DNA of 64,000 nt from Kuschelorhynchus macadamiae. Lineage: Eukaryota > Arthropoda > Insecta > Coleoptera > Curculionidae. How positions within the stretch are numbered: the stretch's first letter is position 1; every line of letters starts with the position of its first letter. The stretch is taken from NCBI GenBank assembly GCA_030620095.1, contig JAUTXW010001311.1, forward strand, positions 1 to 64,000. The letters run 5' to 3'. Positions 1 through 6,912 of the stretch are shown in pieces. Below the pieces are notes generated by a model, which saw only the letters and a list, made by a program, of their open reading frames with translations, made no database searches and was not told where the DNA came from. Both the position numbers and the translations under genes were made by a program.

Positions 1-306
1 TAAAATTCACATTTACTAAACTAAAATTTTATTAAGTAAAACATCAAATACAATTTTTATTAAAACGTGTCAAATATATTTTATTTCTATGTTCCTCAGA
101 TAATATCGAATCTAGAATAAGTTTACAATCATTTATTCTTTTTTCAAAACGGAGTCTATCTAAGTACCACATCTGAAAGTTACTCCTACGGGCTTGTCTG
201 TAAGCAAAGCTCCACTTCACTAACACATGCACCTTATTGTTCTCTTCCAGAAAAGATATTGTTTTCTTCGTAATATTTTCTTTTTGATCCATTTTCATTG
301 TTTTCT
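1..306. repeat. left arm of inverted repeat, continues off the window
   Basis: Positions 1-306 are the reverse complement of 770-1075 with essentially no mismatches seen by eye. Pairing runs to base 1, so the arm extends beyond the window. The inner edge is abrupt, after ATTTTCATTGTTTTCT. A 463-bp unpaired spacer separates the arms. It could be a terminal inverted repeat folded back at the edge of the virus-like element, an inverted duplication, or an assembly join. Confidence 0.9.
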
Positions 307-331
307 TCGTAATATTTTCGTTTTGTTCCAT
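44..331 (-). CDS. small basic protein of unknown function, left copy
   Basis: A 95-residue frame starting with ATG at 331. It is identical to the rightward frame 736-1032 from the MKMDQKENITKKT segment to the C-terminus, because both lie in the inverted-repeat arms. The protein is rich in Lys, Arg and aromatic residues (VKWSFAYRQARRSNFQMWYL) with a predicted helical middle. No signal peptide, membrane segment or known domain was recognised. Its first 98 bases of coding overlap the end of the next leftward frame (234-674). Such overlap and small size fit a viral gene, but coding is not proven. Confidence 0.5.
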   Translation of the reverse strand: MEQNENITKKTMKMDQKENITKKTISFLEENNKVHVLVKWSFAYRQARRSNFQMWYLDRLRFEKRINDCKLILDSILSEEHRNKIYLTRFNKNCI

Positions 332-674
332 TTTGCTTCAATTTGTTTTCCATTTGTTCAGGATATAAAGCAAGTAATTCCATCATAGTTGAAACATTTT
401 CACTGTTAGGATTTTCTGTTGGACTTATTATATTATAAACATGCGTACACAAGTCGCCACAATCAGATGAAATATTATTTTGAAATATTTTGAAATATGT
501 ATTGAATTCTTGCCTTTTAAGTATAGATAATCTATAATCAATAATTTCCTTTAATCGCCACAAATTGTCCAAAGACTCTTGTCCTAAGTATATGAAGTGT
601 GGGCCTTTTGTAATTTGTAGAACAGGGGTATCATTTATTTTCTGAACCTGCAGATGAATGTTGTTTATATTCAC
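234..674 (-). CDS. protein of unknown function, 5' end unclear
   Basis: At least 146 residues are readable. The apparent first codon here is GTG. The frame stays open upstream to about 785 without any ATG, so the true start is lost, spliced or elsewhere. The open frame therefore runs through the spacer and crosses into the right inverted-repeat arm, where its 5' part seems cut off. The segment IYLGQESLDNLWRLKEIIDY has a faint resemblance to the single-stranded-DNA-binding fold of PC4/p15 coactivators; this is a guess. The C-terminus holds two KRKYYEENN repeats made by the 39-bp tandem duplication. A role in replication or transcription is possible but unsupported. Confidence 0.5.
   Translation of the reverse strand: MNINNIHLQVQKINDTPVLQITKGPHFIYLGQESLDNLWRLKEIIDYRLSILKRQEFNTYFKIFQNNISSDCGDLCTHVYNIISPTENPNSENVSTMMELLALYPEQMENKLKQNGTKRKYYEENNENGSKRKYYEENNIFSGREQ
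258..335. repeat. 39-bp tandem direct repeat, two copies
   Basis: The units 258-296 and 297-335 match closely (ATTGTTTTCTTCGTAATATT...). The unit is 39 bp, exactly 13 codons, so it keeps both overlapping leftward frames open: a KRKYYEENN repeat in one and a NITKKT repeat in the other. Only the first unit is inside the inverted-repeat arm, so the duplication marks the arm edge. Confidence 0.8.
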
Positions 675-735
675 ACTGGTTTGATCAACTTGAGGAAAGT
701 AGAAATTGTTTACAATAATTCCTTGATGAACACAA

Positions 736-1032
736 ATGTCTTTCCAATTTTCTTCGGTTAGTGCGATTGAGAAAACAATGAAAATGGATCAAAAAGAAAA
801 TATTACGAAGAAAACAATATCTTTTCTGGAAGAGAACAATAAGGTGCATGTGTTAGTGAAGTGGAGCTTTGCTTACAGACAAGCCCGTAGGAGTAACTTT
901 CAGATGTGGTACTTAGATAGACTCCGTTTTGAAAAAAGAATAAATGATTGTAAACTTATTCTAGATTCGATATTATCTGAGGAACATAGAAATAAAATAT
1001 ATTTGACACGTTTTAATAAAAATTGTATTTGA
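736..1032 (+). CDS. small basic protein of unknown function, right copy
   Basis: A 98-residue frame with ATG at 736. Residues from MKMDQKEN onward are encoded by the right arm of the inverted repeat and match the left copy. The first 14 residues come from the spacer, so the two copies have different N-termini. ATG at 778 (MKMDQ) could be the shared start. No domain recognised. The exact conservation of the frame in both arms follows from the inverted duplication and is not independent evidence of coding. Confidence 0.5.
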   Translation: MSFQFSSVSAIEKTMKMDQKENITKKTISFLEENNKVHVLVKWSFAYRQARRSNFQMWYLDRLRFEKRINDCKLILDSILSEEHRNKIYLTRFNKNCI

Positions 1033-1075
1033 TGTTTTACTTAATAAAATTTTAGTTTAGTAAATGTGAATTTTA
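770..1075. repeat. right arm of inverted repeat
   Basis: This is the reverse complement of 1-306 and carries the second copy of the small basic protein frame (736-1032). Because the left arm is cut by the window edge, the true outer end of this arm may lie to the right of 1075. The bases after it (1076-1180) are AT-rich with no gene seen. Confidence 0.9.
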
Positions 1076-1180
1076 TTTGAAATTAATTAGCACATTAAGA
1101 CTTTGTAATTTGTATCAGCTAAAGCATAAAGTGAGGAACAGAAATAAAACAAATTTAACTAAAATTTAATTTCAATTTAA

Positions 1181-2113
1181 TTAAACAATATTTTTTTTAT
1201 CAATCCATGTATTATATTTTTTATCAAGTCCTAACCATTTCACATAAACTTTGTTTCCTTTCCTTCTCAAAATCTTCTCAATAAGATACACATCGGTATG
1301 CTTTACTTTTAGTAATTCTTGCTCATAAAAACCACCCAGAATGTCCTGATTATCTTCGTCTTGAATTAAATATGTCCAAGGGTTTGTCATCTTAACTTCT
1401 TTAATGTGGAATATCTCATTTGACCAATTTGGTGTGTAACCTTTTGAAAATGCCTCTCGATGCTTGCTTATTCGTACGTGATCACCCACTTTAAACTTTG
1501 GAGATTTTATATCTAACGTTTTAGCATGAGTAAATGCAGATTTCAAGATTCTATTTTCATTTGTTTTATTTACTTGTTTTGGCTTCATTCCTATTGAAGA
1601 ATGTTTTGTATTGTTATAATCTTTTACAATATCCGCTAATATACTAAACCATTTGTAATTTCCTTGAATGCTAAATATTTTCCACATATTATTCTTTAAA
1701 GTCCTGTTCACTCTTTCTACTATACTCGCTTTCAAATTGGAAAACGTGCTATAATGGTTAATTCGAAATTGTTGCATCAAATTTTGAAAATTTACATTGA
1801 AAAACTCTCTTCCTCTATCCGTTTGCAAGTTTTTTGGTGGAGTTTTTGCACTGATTAATATTTTTTTCATTGCCGCTGTTACGTCTTTTCCAGATTTAGA
1901 TTTTAACGGTTCGGCCCAAACATACTTAGAAAATACATTTATGGTAATCAAGATATATTTAAATCCCTTATTAAATTTGGCATAGGGTAACATTTCAACC
2001 AAATCAGCTTGAAAAAGATCATTTAACCCTTTCACTACCACCCTTCTGCGTTTGTAGTTTTTTCTAGCAGGTTTATGTAATTCATTAACGACTTGCTGTT
2101 TAACGGTTGTCAT
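1181..2113 (-). CDS. retroviral-type integrase with C-terminal chromodomain
   Basis: A 310-residue DDE integrase of the rve superfamily, predicted to insert element DNA into the host chromosome. Catalytic residues visible are D37 (QADLVEM), D99 (LQTDRGREF) and E133 (ASIVERVNRTLK). The YNNTKHSSIG segment near residues 165-175 is typical of Polinton and Ty3-like integrases. The last 35 residues (YLIEKILRRKGNKVYVKWLG) form a chromodomain with the expected aromatic pattern, suggesting targeting to modified histones. No N-terminal zinc-binding HHCC module is seen. It is the most distal gene of the leftward group. The frame is intact with an ATG start, and the ends of such elements are its expected substrate. 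Confidence 0.92.
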   Translation of the reverse strand: MTTVKQQVVNELHKPARKNYKRRRVVVKGLNDLFQADLVEMLPYAKFNKGFKYILITINVFSKYVWAEPLKSKSGKDVTAAMKKILISAKTPPKNLQTDRGREFFNVNFQNLMQQFRINHYSTFSNLKASIVERVNRTLKNNMWKIFSIQGNYKWFSILADIVKDYNNTKHSSIGMKPKQVNKTNENRILKSAFTHAKTLDIKSPKFKVGDHVRISKHREAFSKGYTPNWSNEIFHIKEVKMTNPWTYLIQDEDNQDILGGFYEQELLKVKHTDVYLIEKILRRKGNKVYVKWLGLDKKYNTWIDKKNIV

Positions 2114-2154
2114 GACAACAAACTTGTTTATTCAATTTTAAGGAAGTTCACTTT

Positions 2155-2502
2155 CTATGTTTTGTAATAATTCGAAATATAACTTTTATATGTTTTTTCC
2201 CATTCATTCAATTTATCAATTTGTATTGTATAACTTTTTTCATTTAAAATTTTACTAATTTTAGTAATCTCCTTTTCTAACGCATTAAAGGATTTTTTTA
2301 TCTCTCCAGTTAAGAAAGTAGTTGATCTACTATCACTATTTTTTAATTCCTCCTCTGTTTTATTTAATTCTTGTTCTAATTTCTTAATTACACTGGACAT
2401 TATATTTTCCAAGGAAATATATTGTTGATTTTCTTCCAAAGTGAGTTGGTCAATTGTTCTACTGTTAAGAATGCTATTTTGATTTCTTTTTTTTTTCATC
2501 AT
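2155..2502 (-). CDS. coiled-coil protein of unknown function
   Basis: A 115-residue frame starting MMKKKRNQN. The body is nearly all charged and Leu/Ile-rich helix (KKLEQELNKTEEELKNSDSR), which reads as a coiled coil, with no membrane segment. The frame lies 41 bp upstream of the integrase gene in the same leftward group and overlaps the micro-ORF 2474-2584. In viral elements such coiled-coil proteins are often structural or fibre-like, but no homologue is recognised and this is only context. Confidence 0.6.
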   Translation of the reverse strand: MMKKKRNQNSILNSRTIDQLTLEENQQYISLENIMSSVIKKLEQELNKTEEELKNSDSRSTTFLTGEIKKSFNALEKEITKISKILNEKSYTIQIDKLNEWEKTYKSYISNYYKT

Positions 2503-2584
2503 CTAACCTTTTTATAAAAGTTCTTAATTGTTTAATTTTTTCCTTGTGATTTTCAATTATTACTTCTCTTATATTTGTTTCCAT
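2474..2584 (-). CDS. 36-residue micro-ORF, helical
   Basis: ATG at 2584 to TAG at 2474-2476 gives a 36-residue Lys/Glu-rich helix (METNIREVIIENHKEKIK...). It fills the gap between the 93- and 115-residue coiled-coil frames and overlaps the start of the latter by 29 bases. The frame is open for about ten codons before the ATG. Low complexity and small size make coding uncertain; it could be a piece of one longer ancestral coiled-coil gene broken by frameshifts. Confidence 0.35.
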   Translation of the reverse strand: METNIREVIIENHKEKIKQLRTFIKRLDDEKKKKSK

Positions 2585-2613
2585 TATTTTATTAATTTTG
2601 TTGATATCATCAC

Positions 2614-2895
2614 TTAATTTTTTGTCTTCCTTTTTAAATGTTCATTTAAAAATTGCAAATCTTTACTTATTTGATTTAGCGTTAGCAACTGTTTATTAAC
2701 GTTTTCAATTGAGGTATAACATACTTTAATCTGGTTTTCATACTTTAAAAAATTTTCATCAAAAACCTTAAGCTTTTTAGCAAAGATTTCATTATTTGTT
2801 TCATTTTCACCTAATCTCCTTTTTAAATTATTAATGTCACTTATTCTCTCTTGATTTTGTTTTGAAATATGGCGTCCAAATTTATCAACTGTCAT
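2614..2895 (-). CDS. coiled-coil protein of unknown function
   Basis: A 93-residue frame with ATG at 2895. A polar N-terminus (MTVDKFGRHISKQ) is followed by long heptad-like helix (NNLKRRLGENETNNEIFAKK...) to the end. It lies 49 bp downstream of the DUF8207-type gene in the leftward group. The GRHISK motif after the start is reminiscent of collagen- or trimer-tagged structural proteins in related elements, but I cannot place it in a family. Confidence 0.6.
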   Translation of the reverse strand: MTVDKFGRHISKQNQERISDINNLKRRLGENETNNEIFAKKLKVFDENFLKYENQIKVCYTSIENVNKQLLTLNQISKDLQFLNEHLKRKTKN

Positions 2896-2944
2896 GTTGA
2901 GCTTTCATTAAACAATAAATATGATTATATTTGATAGCTGTTAT

Positions 2945-4084
2945 TTATAGTATTACTTTATCTTCTCTTAATTCTTCAATAATAGAGATAATCTCGTTAC
3001 TATGAGCATTATTTCCCGCATCACTTGATGAAATTAATAAACGTAGCCTATCAACAATTTCGTTTACATTATTCCAGTATACATAGTCTGTATTTGATCT
3101 GTTTGTTTTCAAAATTAATCCCTTTCCTGTAGATTTGGCTCTAGTTGTTCTAAACGGAGGTTGTGGTTTGTTAAATGCTGTAACTAATCTTGGCAAGGTT
3201 TTTGTCTTTGTAATCCCCTTTCTTTGTAAATATGGTCCTATTATTGTAACATATTTGTGTGATGTATTTCCTTGAACTTGTTCATTTGAATCAAAATTCC
3301 TACGATATACATTTGTTTTAGCTAGAATGTTCATGTAATTATCTAAATCTTCCTTCTTATAACCTATCGGTTCTTTTTTGAAAAGCAATTCGTATAAACC
3401 TGGCGTGCCTGTGTACGTTATTCCTCCCACTTTAATGTCATTTCCAATAATTTCTACCGGTATCTGTGTTAAACCAAAAGAAAACTTATCCGTTTCGAGG
3501 TCATGAACTATTCCGTAATAATGGTCAAATTTATGTTGTGTATCTTTCACACCCTCATCAATATATGATCTGGGTAATTCATGAAAATCTGCTAAGTAAT
3601 CTTTATATGATGGTGTACCAACATAGGTTTGAATTGTTTTTCTAGTTTGTTCCAATATGTCTGACAAGTTTAAATTTGTTGTTGTGTCACTAGAAGGATC
3701 TGAAGTTTCTGCTATAACAGTTGATGACAATGGTTGTACTACAGGAGAGGAAGAAGTGATACTACTGTCATTTAAAAATGTTGGTAGTTCTGTAGGGAGT
3801 AACGGAGTTTTTCCTGTTTTCTGAATATTTTTCGTCGGAGTTGATGTTTTATAAAGCTTTGTAGGTGTTTTGAATTCTTCATACTTTGAAACTCTTTCTT
3901 CTTTTAAATCGAATGGTTCGGATTTACCAATACTTGAAATTAGCTGTTTAAGTGGTTGTGTTATTGGTCTATAAGTTTGTTCTAATTCGGACTGAGCAGT
4001 AGAAGTAGCTAATTTCAAGCTTTGATATTTCTGCTTCACGGCTTGTCTCGATTTTATTAATTCTCGAGCTAAACGTTTATCCAT
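2945..4084 (-). CDS. DUF8207-type protein of virus-like elements
   Basis: 379 residues from the ATG at 4084; a TTG nine bases upstream is in frame but ATG is preferred. The N-terminus is helical and basic (RLARELIKSRQAVKQKYQ), then a Ser/Thr/Pro-rich linker (about 90-150). A conserved domain follows with GGITYTGTPGLYELLFKK, YKKEDLDNYMNILAKTNVYR and the C-terminal motif NEIVDRLRLLISSSDAGNNA...EIISIIEELRED. I recognise this pattern from proteins of Polinton-like elements in arthropods and cnidarians, recently named DUF8207. Function is unknown. Its constant position beside the packaging ATPase and capsid genes suggests a virion or packaging role. The frame is intact. Confidence 0.8.
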   Translation of the reverse strand: MDKRLARELIKSRQAVKQKYQSLKLATSTAQSELEQTYRPITQPLKQLISSIGKSEPFDLKEERVSKYEEFKTPTKLYKTSTPTKNIQKTGKTPLLPTELPTFLNDSSITSSSPVVQPLSSTVIAETSDPSSDTTTNLNLSDILEQTRKTIQTYVGTPSYKDYLADFHELPRSYIDEGVKDTQHKFDHYYGIVHDLETDKFSFGLTQIPVEIIGNDIKVGGITYTGTPGLYELLFKKEPIGYKKEDLDNYMNILAKTNVYRRNFDSNEQVQGNTSHKYVTIIGPYLQRKGITKTKTLPRLVTAFNKPQPPFRTTRAKSTGKGLILKTNRSNTDYVYWNNVNEIVDRLRLLISSSDAGNNAHSNEIISIIEELREDKVIL

Positions 4085-4128
4085 GCTGTACAAGTTTTAA
4101 ATGAAATAAAACTGCAAATTTTTTACTT

Positions 4129-4818
4129 TTATAAATATATAAAGGAATCGAATTTACTCCTATATCTGCCGTGATTTACTTCACAATCTTTGTCAATTAC
4201 AAGAAAGCCATATGGATCCATCCAACAGTTAGCACAAATATTTTTAAACTGATCAAATGTCATATCCAATATACAGTGGTCATTATATATATGTTTTAAA
4301 CTCAAACAGTCCTGTTTAAATAAAATTAATAAGTTTGCATTTTCTCGAATTAGACGTTTAAGGATTGAGGAATATCCTTGAAAAATAAAAAAACAATCGG
4401 TGTTTCTATGCCTTCCATGCGTGAAATAGTCCCTAATAATAGATTGATTATGACAAGGAATATCATCAAAAATGATAACGGAATTTGGCTTTATCTCATG
4501 AGGTGAAATAATGTTCTCATCGCTATCATATTCAAAGTATCCAATTTCTTTCATAGGCTTTAACAACTTCCTTAAATATTCATATTTTGGTTGATCTAAT
4601 GACTTTGAATAAACATAGACATTTTCAAACCTAATTCCATTAGGATGCTCGAGCAGTGTAAGCATAACGTTGGTTTTACCGCTACCACTGCAACCAACTA
4701 TAAGCCCTCTTTTTAAACCACCGCAAAATAAGTCACCATGTTTTCTCAACTGTTTACTTAAAATTTTTTCGTCATGATTATTTACTGGTAATGAGAATTT
4801 TTGTTTTTCAATCCTCAT
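4129..4818 (-). CDS. A32/FtsK-HerA-like genome packaging ATPase
   Basis: A 229-residue P-loop ATPase with ATG at 4818. Walker A is GLIVGCSGSGKTNVML (about residues 38-53). Walker B is NSVIIFDDIP (about 110-120), followed by the HGRHRNTDCFFIFQGY sensor region. This layout is that of the A32-like packaging ATPases of Polintons, adintoviruses, virophages and large DNA viruses, which pump genomic DNA into the capsid. It is first in the leftward group, immediately across the divergent spacer from the phospholipase gene. The frame is complete and the motifs intact, so the enzyme could be active. Confidence 0.92.
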   Translation of the reverse strand: MRIEKQKFSLPVNNHDEKILSKQLRKHGDLFCGGLKRGLIVGCSGSGKTNVMLTLLEHPNGIRFENVYVYSKSLDQPKYEYLRKLLKPMKEIGYFEYDSDENIISPHEIKPNSVIIFDDIPCHNQSIIRDYFTHGRHRNTDCFFIFQGYSSILKRLIRENANLLILFKQDCLSLKHIYNDHCILDMTFDQFKNICANCWMDPYGFLVIDKDCEVNHGRYRSKFDSFIYL

Positions 4819-4905
4819 TCTTAATCACACTAGTAAATATTTTTAGCTGTAAAAGTATTTATACCAGAAAAATGTCAATGTGTTTTTAGTATAAAAAGAA
4901 CTTCA
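4819..4905. promoter_or_regulatory. divergent promoter region between the two gene groups
   Basis: 87 bp separate the ATG of the leftward ATPase from the ATG of the rightward phospholipase gene. The rightward side has TATAAAAAG at 4891, only about 15 bp before the ATG; the sequence TATTTATACC lies at 4855-4864. A shared bidirectional control region is likely by position. No operator-like repeats were seen. Confidence 0.5.
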
Positions 4906-5625
4906 ATGACTGTGGGTCGTCATAAGTTGAAAAAAACTATTAAAAGACGTAATAGAAAAGGCTCTGGTTTAGTAAATAAATTAATTAGTAAATTACCTTT
5001 CGAAGTTCATATACCAGGATATAATTATTGTGGTCCCGGCACCAACTTGGAAAAAAGATTAACTAGAGGTGACGTTGGTGTAAATCCATTGGATTCCGCT
5101 TGCAAAGAACATGATATATCTTACTCTCAGACTGAAGATTTATCAAAAAGACACATATCTGACCAAATATTAGAAAAAAAAGCCTGGGATAGGGTAAAAG
5201 CTAAAGATTCTTCTATTGGTGAAAAAATTGCAGCTTTAAGTGTTGCAGGAATAATGAAGGGTAAAAGAAAGTTCGGTTTGGGATTAAAAAATACAAAAGG
5301 GGGTAAACTTAAATTGAGAAAAAAACGTATCATTCGAACACCCAAAAAAATTGGAGGATTTCTACCTCTTTTGTTTCCCATTCTTGGCGCCCTGGGTGCA
5401 CTAGGTGGAGGCGCGGCAGGAATTGCTAAGGCAGTAAATGATGCTAAAGCAGCTAAACAGCAACTAGAAGAAATACATAGACATAATATTGCAATGGAAA
5501 ATGTTTCTAAAGAAGGTAAAGGATTATATATTAGACCATATAAAGGAAAGGGACTATTTATTAGACCTTATAAAGGAGGATCCGTCAAAATGAAAGCAAT
5601 CAGACAAAAAAAAAACTCAAAATAA
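4906..5625 (+). CDS. virion-type phospholipase A2 domain protein
   Basis: 239 residues. After a basic N-terminus (KKTIKRRNRKGSG) comes a phospholipase A2 domain like that of parvovirus VP1: calcium loop YNYCGPGT (39-46), catalytic LDSACKEHDISY with H69-D70, C66 and Y73. Such domains breach the endosomal membrane during entry. A Gly/Ala/Leu hydrophobic stretch at about 150-178 (GGFLPLLFPILGALGALGGG) suggests membrane interaction, and the C-terminus has a duplicated GLYIRPYKGKG / GLFIRPYKGG motif. The gene is first in the rightward group. Near its end is an A10 run, after which the protease reading frame is open in the -1 phase. Confidence 0.85.
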   Translation: MTVGRHKLKKTIKRRNRKGSGLVNKLISKLPFEVHIPGYNYCGPGTNLEKRLTRGDVGVNPLDSACKEHDISYSQTEDLSKRHISDQILEKKAWDRVKAKDSSIGEKIAALSVAGIMKGKRKFGLGLKNTKGGKLKLRKKRIIRTPKKIGGFLPLLFPILGALGALGGGAAGIAKAVNDAKAAKQQLEEIHRHNIAMENVSKEGKGLYIRPYKGKGLFIRPYKGGSVKMKAIRQKKNSK

Positions 5626-5708
5626 GTTTTCCAAAAAGAGCACTTACGAACAATGATATTATTAAATATGTAAAGCTGTTAAAAATAACTGGCTTTAGAG
5701 GTGTTTTT

Positions 5709-5990
5709 ATGCTCGATGAACTTCCAAAAAAAATTAATCTGAAAGAATGTGGTATTGTAAATTTGGATAAAAAACAAAATAAAGGATCTCATTGGACTGC
5801 TTATATTAAAAATAACAAAAATGTAATATATTTTGATAGTTATGGAAATTTAAAACCACCTTTAGAACTTCTCAAATATTTTAATTCGAATGGCAAAGTG
5901 GATGTATTTTATACTTATGAAAATAAACAAAAATTTAATTCATATAACTGTGGTCAACTATCCCTAAAATTTTTGCAAAAAAATATATAA
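5709..5990 (+). CDS. adenain-type cysteine protease, start uncertain
   Basis: From ATG 5709 the product is 93 residues with the catalytic triad order of adenovirus-type maturation proteases: H28 (GSHWTAY), D43 (YFDSYG) and C81 (YNCGQLSLKFL). These enzymes cut capsid precursors. The frame is open upstream to 5574 with no ATG, and the extra residues (for example LTNNDIIKYVKLLKI) resemble the usual N-terminus of these proteases as I recall it. So either a shortened enzyme is made from 5709, or translation enters by a -1 shift at the A10 run of the phospholipase gene, or a one-base change has detached the start. Confidence 0.85.
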   Translation: MLDELPKKINLKECGIVNLDKKQNKGSHWTAYIKNNKNVIYFDSYGNLKPPLELLKYFNSNGKVDVFYTYENKQKFNSYNCGQLSLKFLQKNI

Positions 5991-6032
5991 ACTCATTATT
6001 TATTGTAATATCTCATTCATAAATAAACTGCA

Positions 6033-6731
6033 ATGTCTACCACAATTGCCATATCAGGAAACAGTTCTGTTTTGTCTGCTGATTTTAATCCGCCCATATA
6101 TTTAGAGGATGAAAAACAATATTACCTGGGTTTAGCTGATTTTGAAACGTTTATGACTATCCCCAATATAAAAGAAGGATATAATAAATTTTATATAGAT
6201 AATAAAGTAATTGTTATTCCCGACGGAACTTATGACATTACAGATATAGAAACATACATAAGAGAAAGTATAGAAGATTTATTTCCGAATGAAAAAATTT
6301 TTTTTCTTTTAAAAGCAAATGTTAATACTCTAAAAACTTTTTTAATGTGTAGTAGAATAATTGATTTTACCAAGGAAGATTCGATAGGAAAAATGTTGGG
6401 TTTTAATAGCAGGATACTAGAAGCTATGAAAGAGGAAGAATCAGATAATGTTGCAAAAATAACTAAGGTGAATGCTATTTGTATTGACTGTAATATTTGT
6501 GTCGGTTCTTACAATAATGGTAAACCTGTTCATATTATTCACCAGTTTTATCCAACTGTAGCTCCAGGGTATAAAATAGTTGAATCTCCTTTGCCCATTT
6601 TGTATTTTCCAGTTAGCGTCAAAGCAATTAACAATATAACAGTTAAAATAGTTGATCAAAACGGAGAACTTATCAGTTTTAGAGGAGAAACTATAACAGT
6701 AAGGTTGCATTTACAAACAAGTGAAATATAA
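6033..6731 (+). CDS. probable penton (minor capsid) protein
   Basis: 232 residues with ATG at 6033, 42 bp after the protease. It begins MSTTIAISGNSSVLSADF; the segment YYLGLADFETFMTIPNI and the C-terminal GELISFRGETITVRLHLQ match the pattern I know from the minor capsid (single jelly-roll penton) proteins of Polinton-like elements. Secondary structure looks beta-rich, with no membrane segment. It sits between the protease and the major capsid gene. It is expected to form the capsid vertices. The identification rests on motif memory and gene order rather than on a search. Confidence 0.75.
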   Translation: MSTTIAISGNSSVLSADFNPPIYLEDEKQYYLGLADFETFMTIPNIKEGYNKFYIDNKVIVIPDGTYDITDIETYIRESIEDLFPNEKIFFLLKANVNTLKTFLMCSRIIDFTKEDSIGKMLGFNSRILEAMKEEESDNVAKITKVNAICIDCNICVGSYNNGKPVHIIHQFYPTVAPGYKIVESPLPILYFPVSVKAINNITVKIVDQNGELISFRGETITVRLHLQTSEI

Positions 6732-6732
6732 A

Positions 6733-6912
6733 ATGGTTGTTAGATATAATAGAGCCCTTGGGATGAGACTTGCCCCTACCACTATCAACAAAGTAAAAAC
6801 TTATAAAAAGAAAAAGCCTAAACAACAGTTCAGTATCAAATCCAACACCAACAAGTTAAGACGAGATAATCGTAAATTTCTCACATCCTTGGGTTTCACT
6901 GTTTTAAAATAA
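6733..6912 (+). CDS. small basic protein of capsid cluster
   Basis: 59 residues from ATG at 6733, one base after the penton stop codon. It is strongly basic (KTYKKKKPKQQ, NKLRRDNRKF) and ends SLGFTVLK. Its TAA (6910-6912) overlaps the ATG of the major capsid gene (6912-6914) as TAATG. A basic peptide within a capsid cluster could be a core or DNA-condensing protein like those of adenoviruses, but the family is not recognised. Confidence 0.7.
   Translation: MVVRYNRALGMRLAPTTINKVKTYKKKKPKQQFSIKSNTNKLRRDNRKFLTSLGFTVLK

Noticed and set aside
1797..1985. Rightward 62-codon frame inside the integrase
   Set aside because: Antisense shadow of a gene with clear catalytic motifs.
6441..6710. Leftward 89-codon frame over the penton-like gene
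   Set aside because: Antisense shadow; the rightward frame has the recognisable segments.
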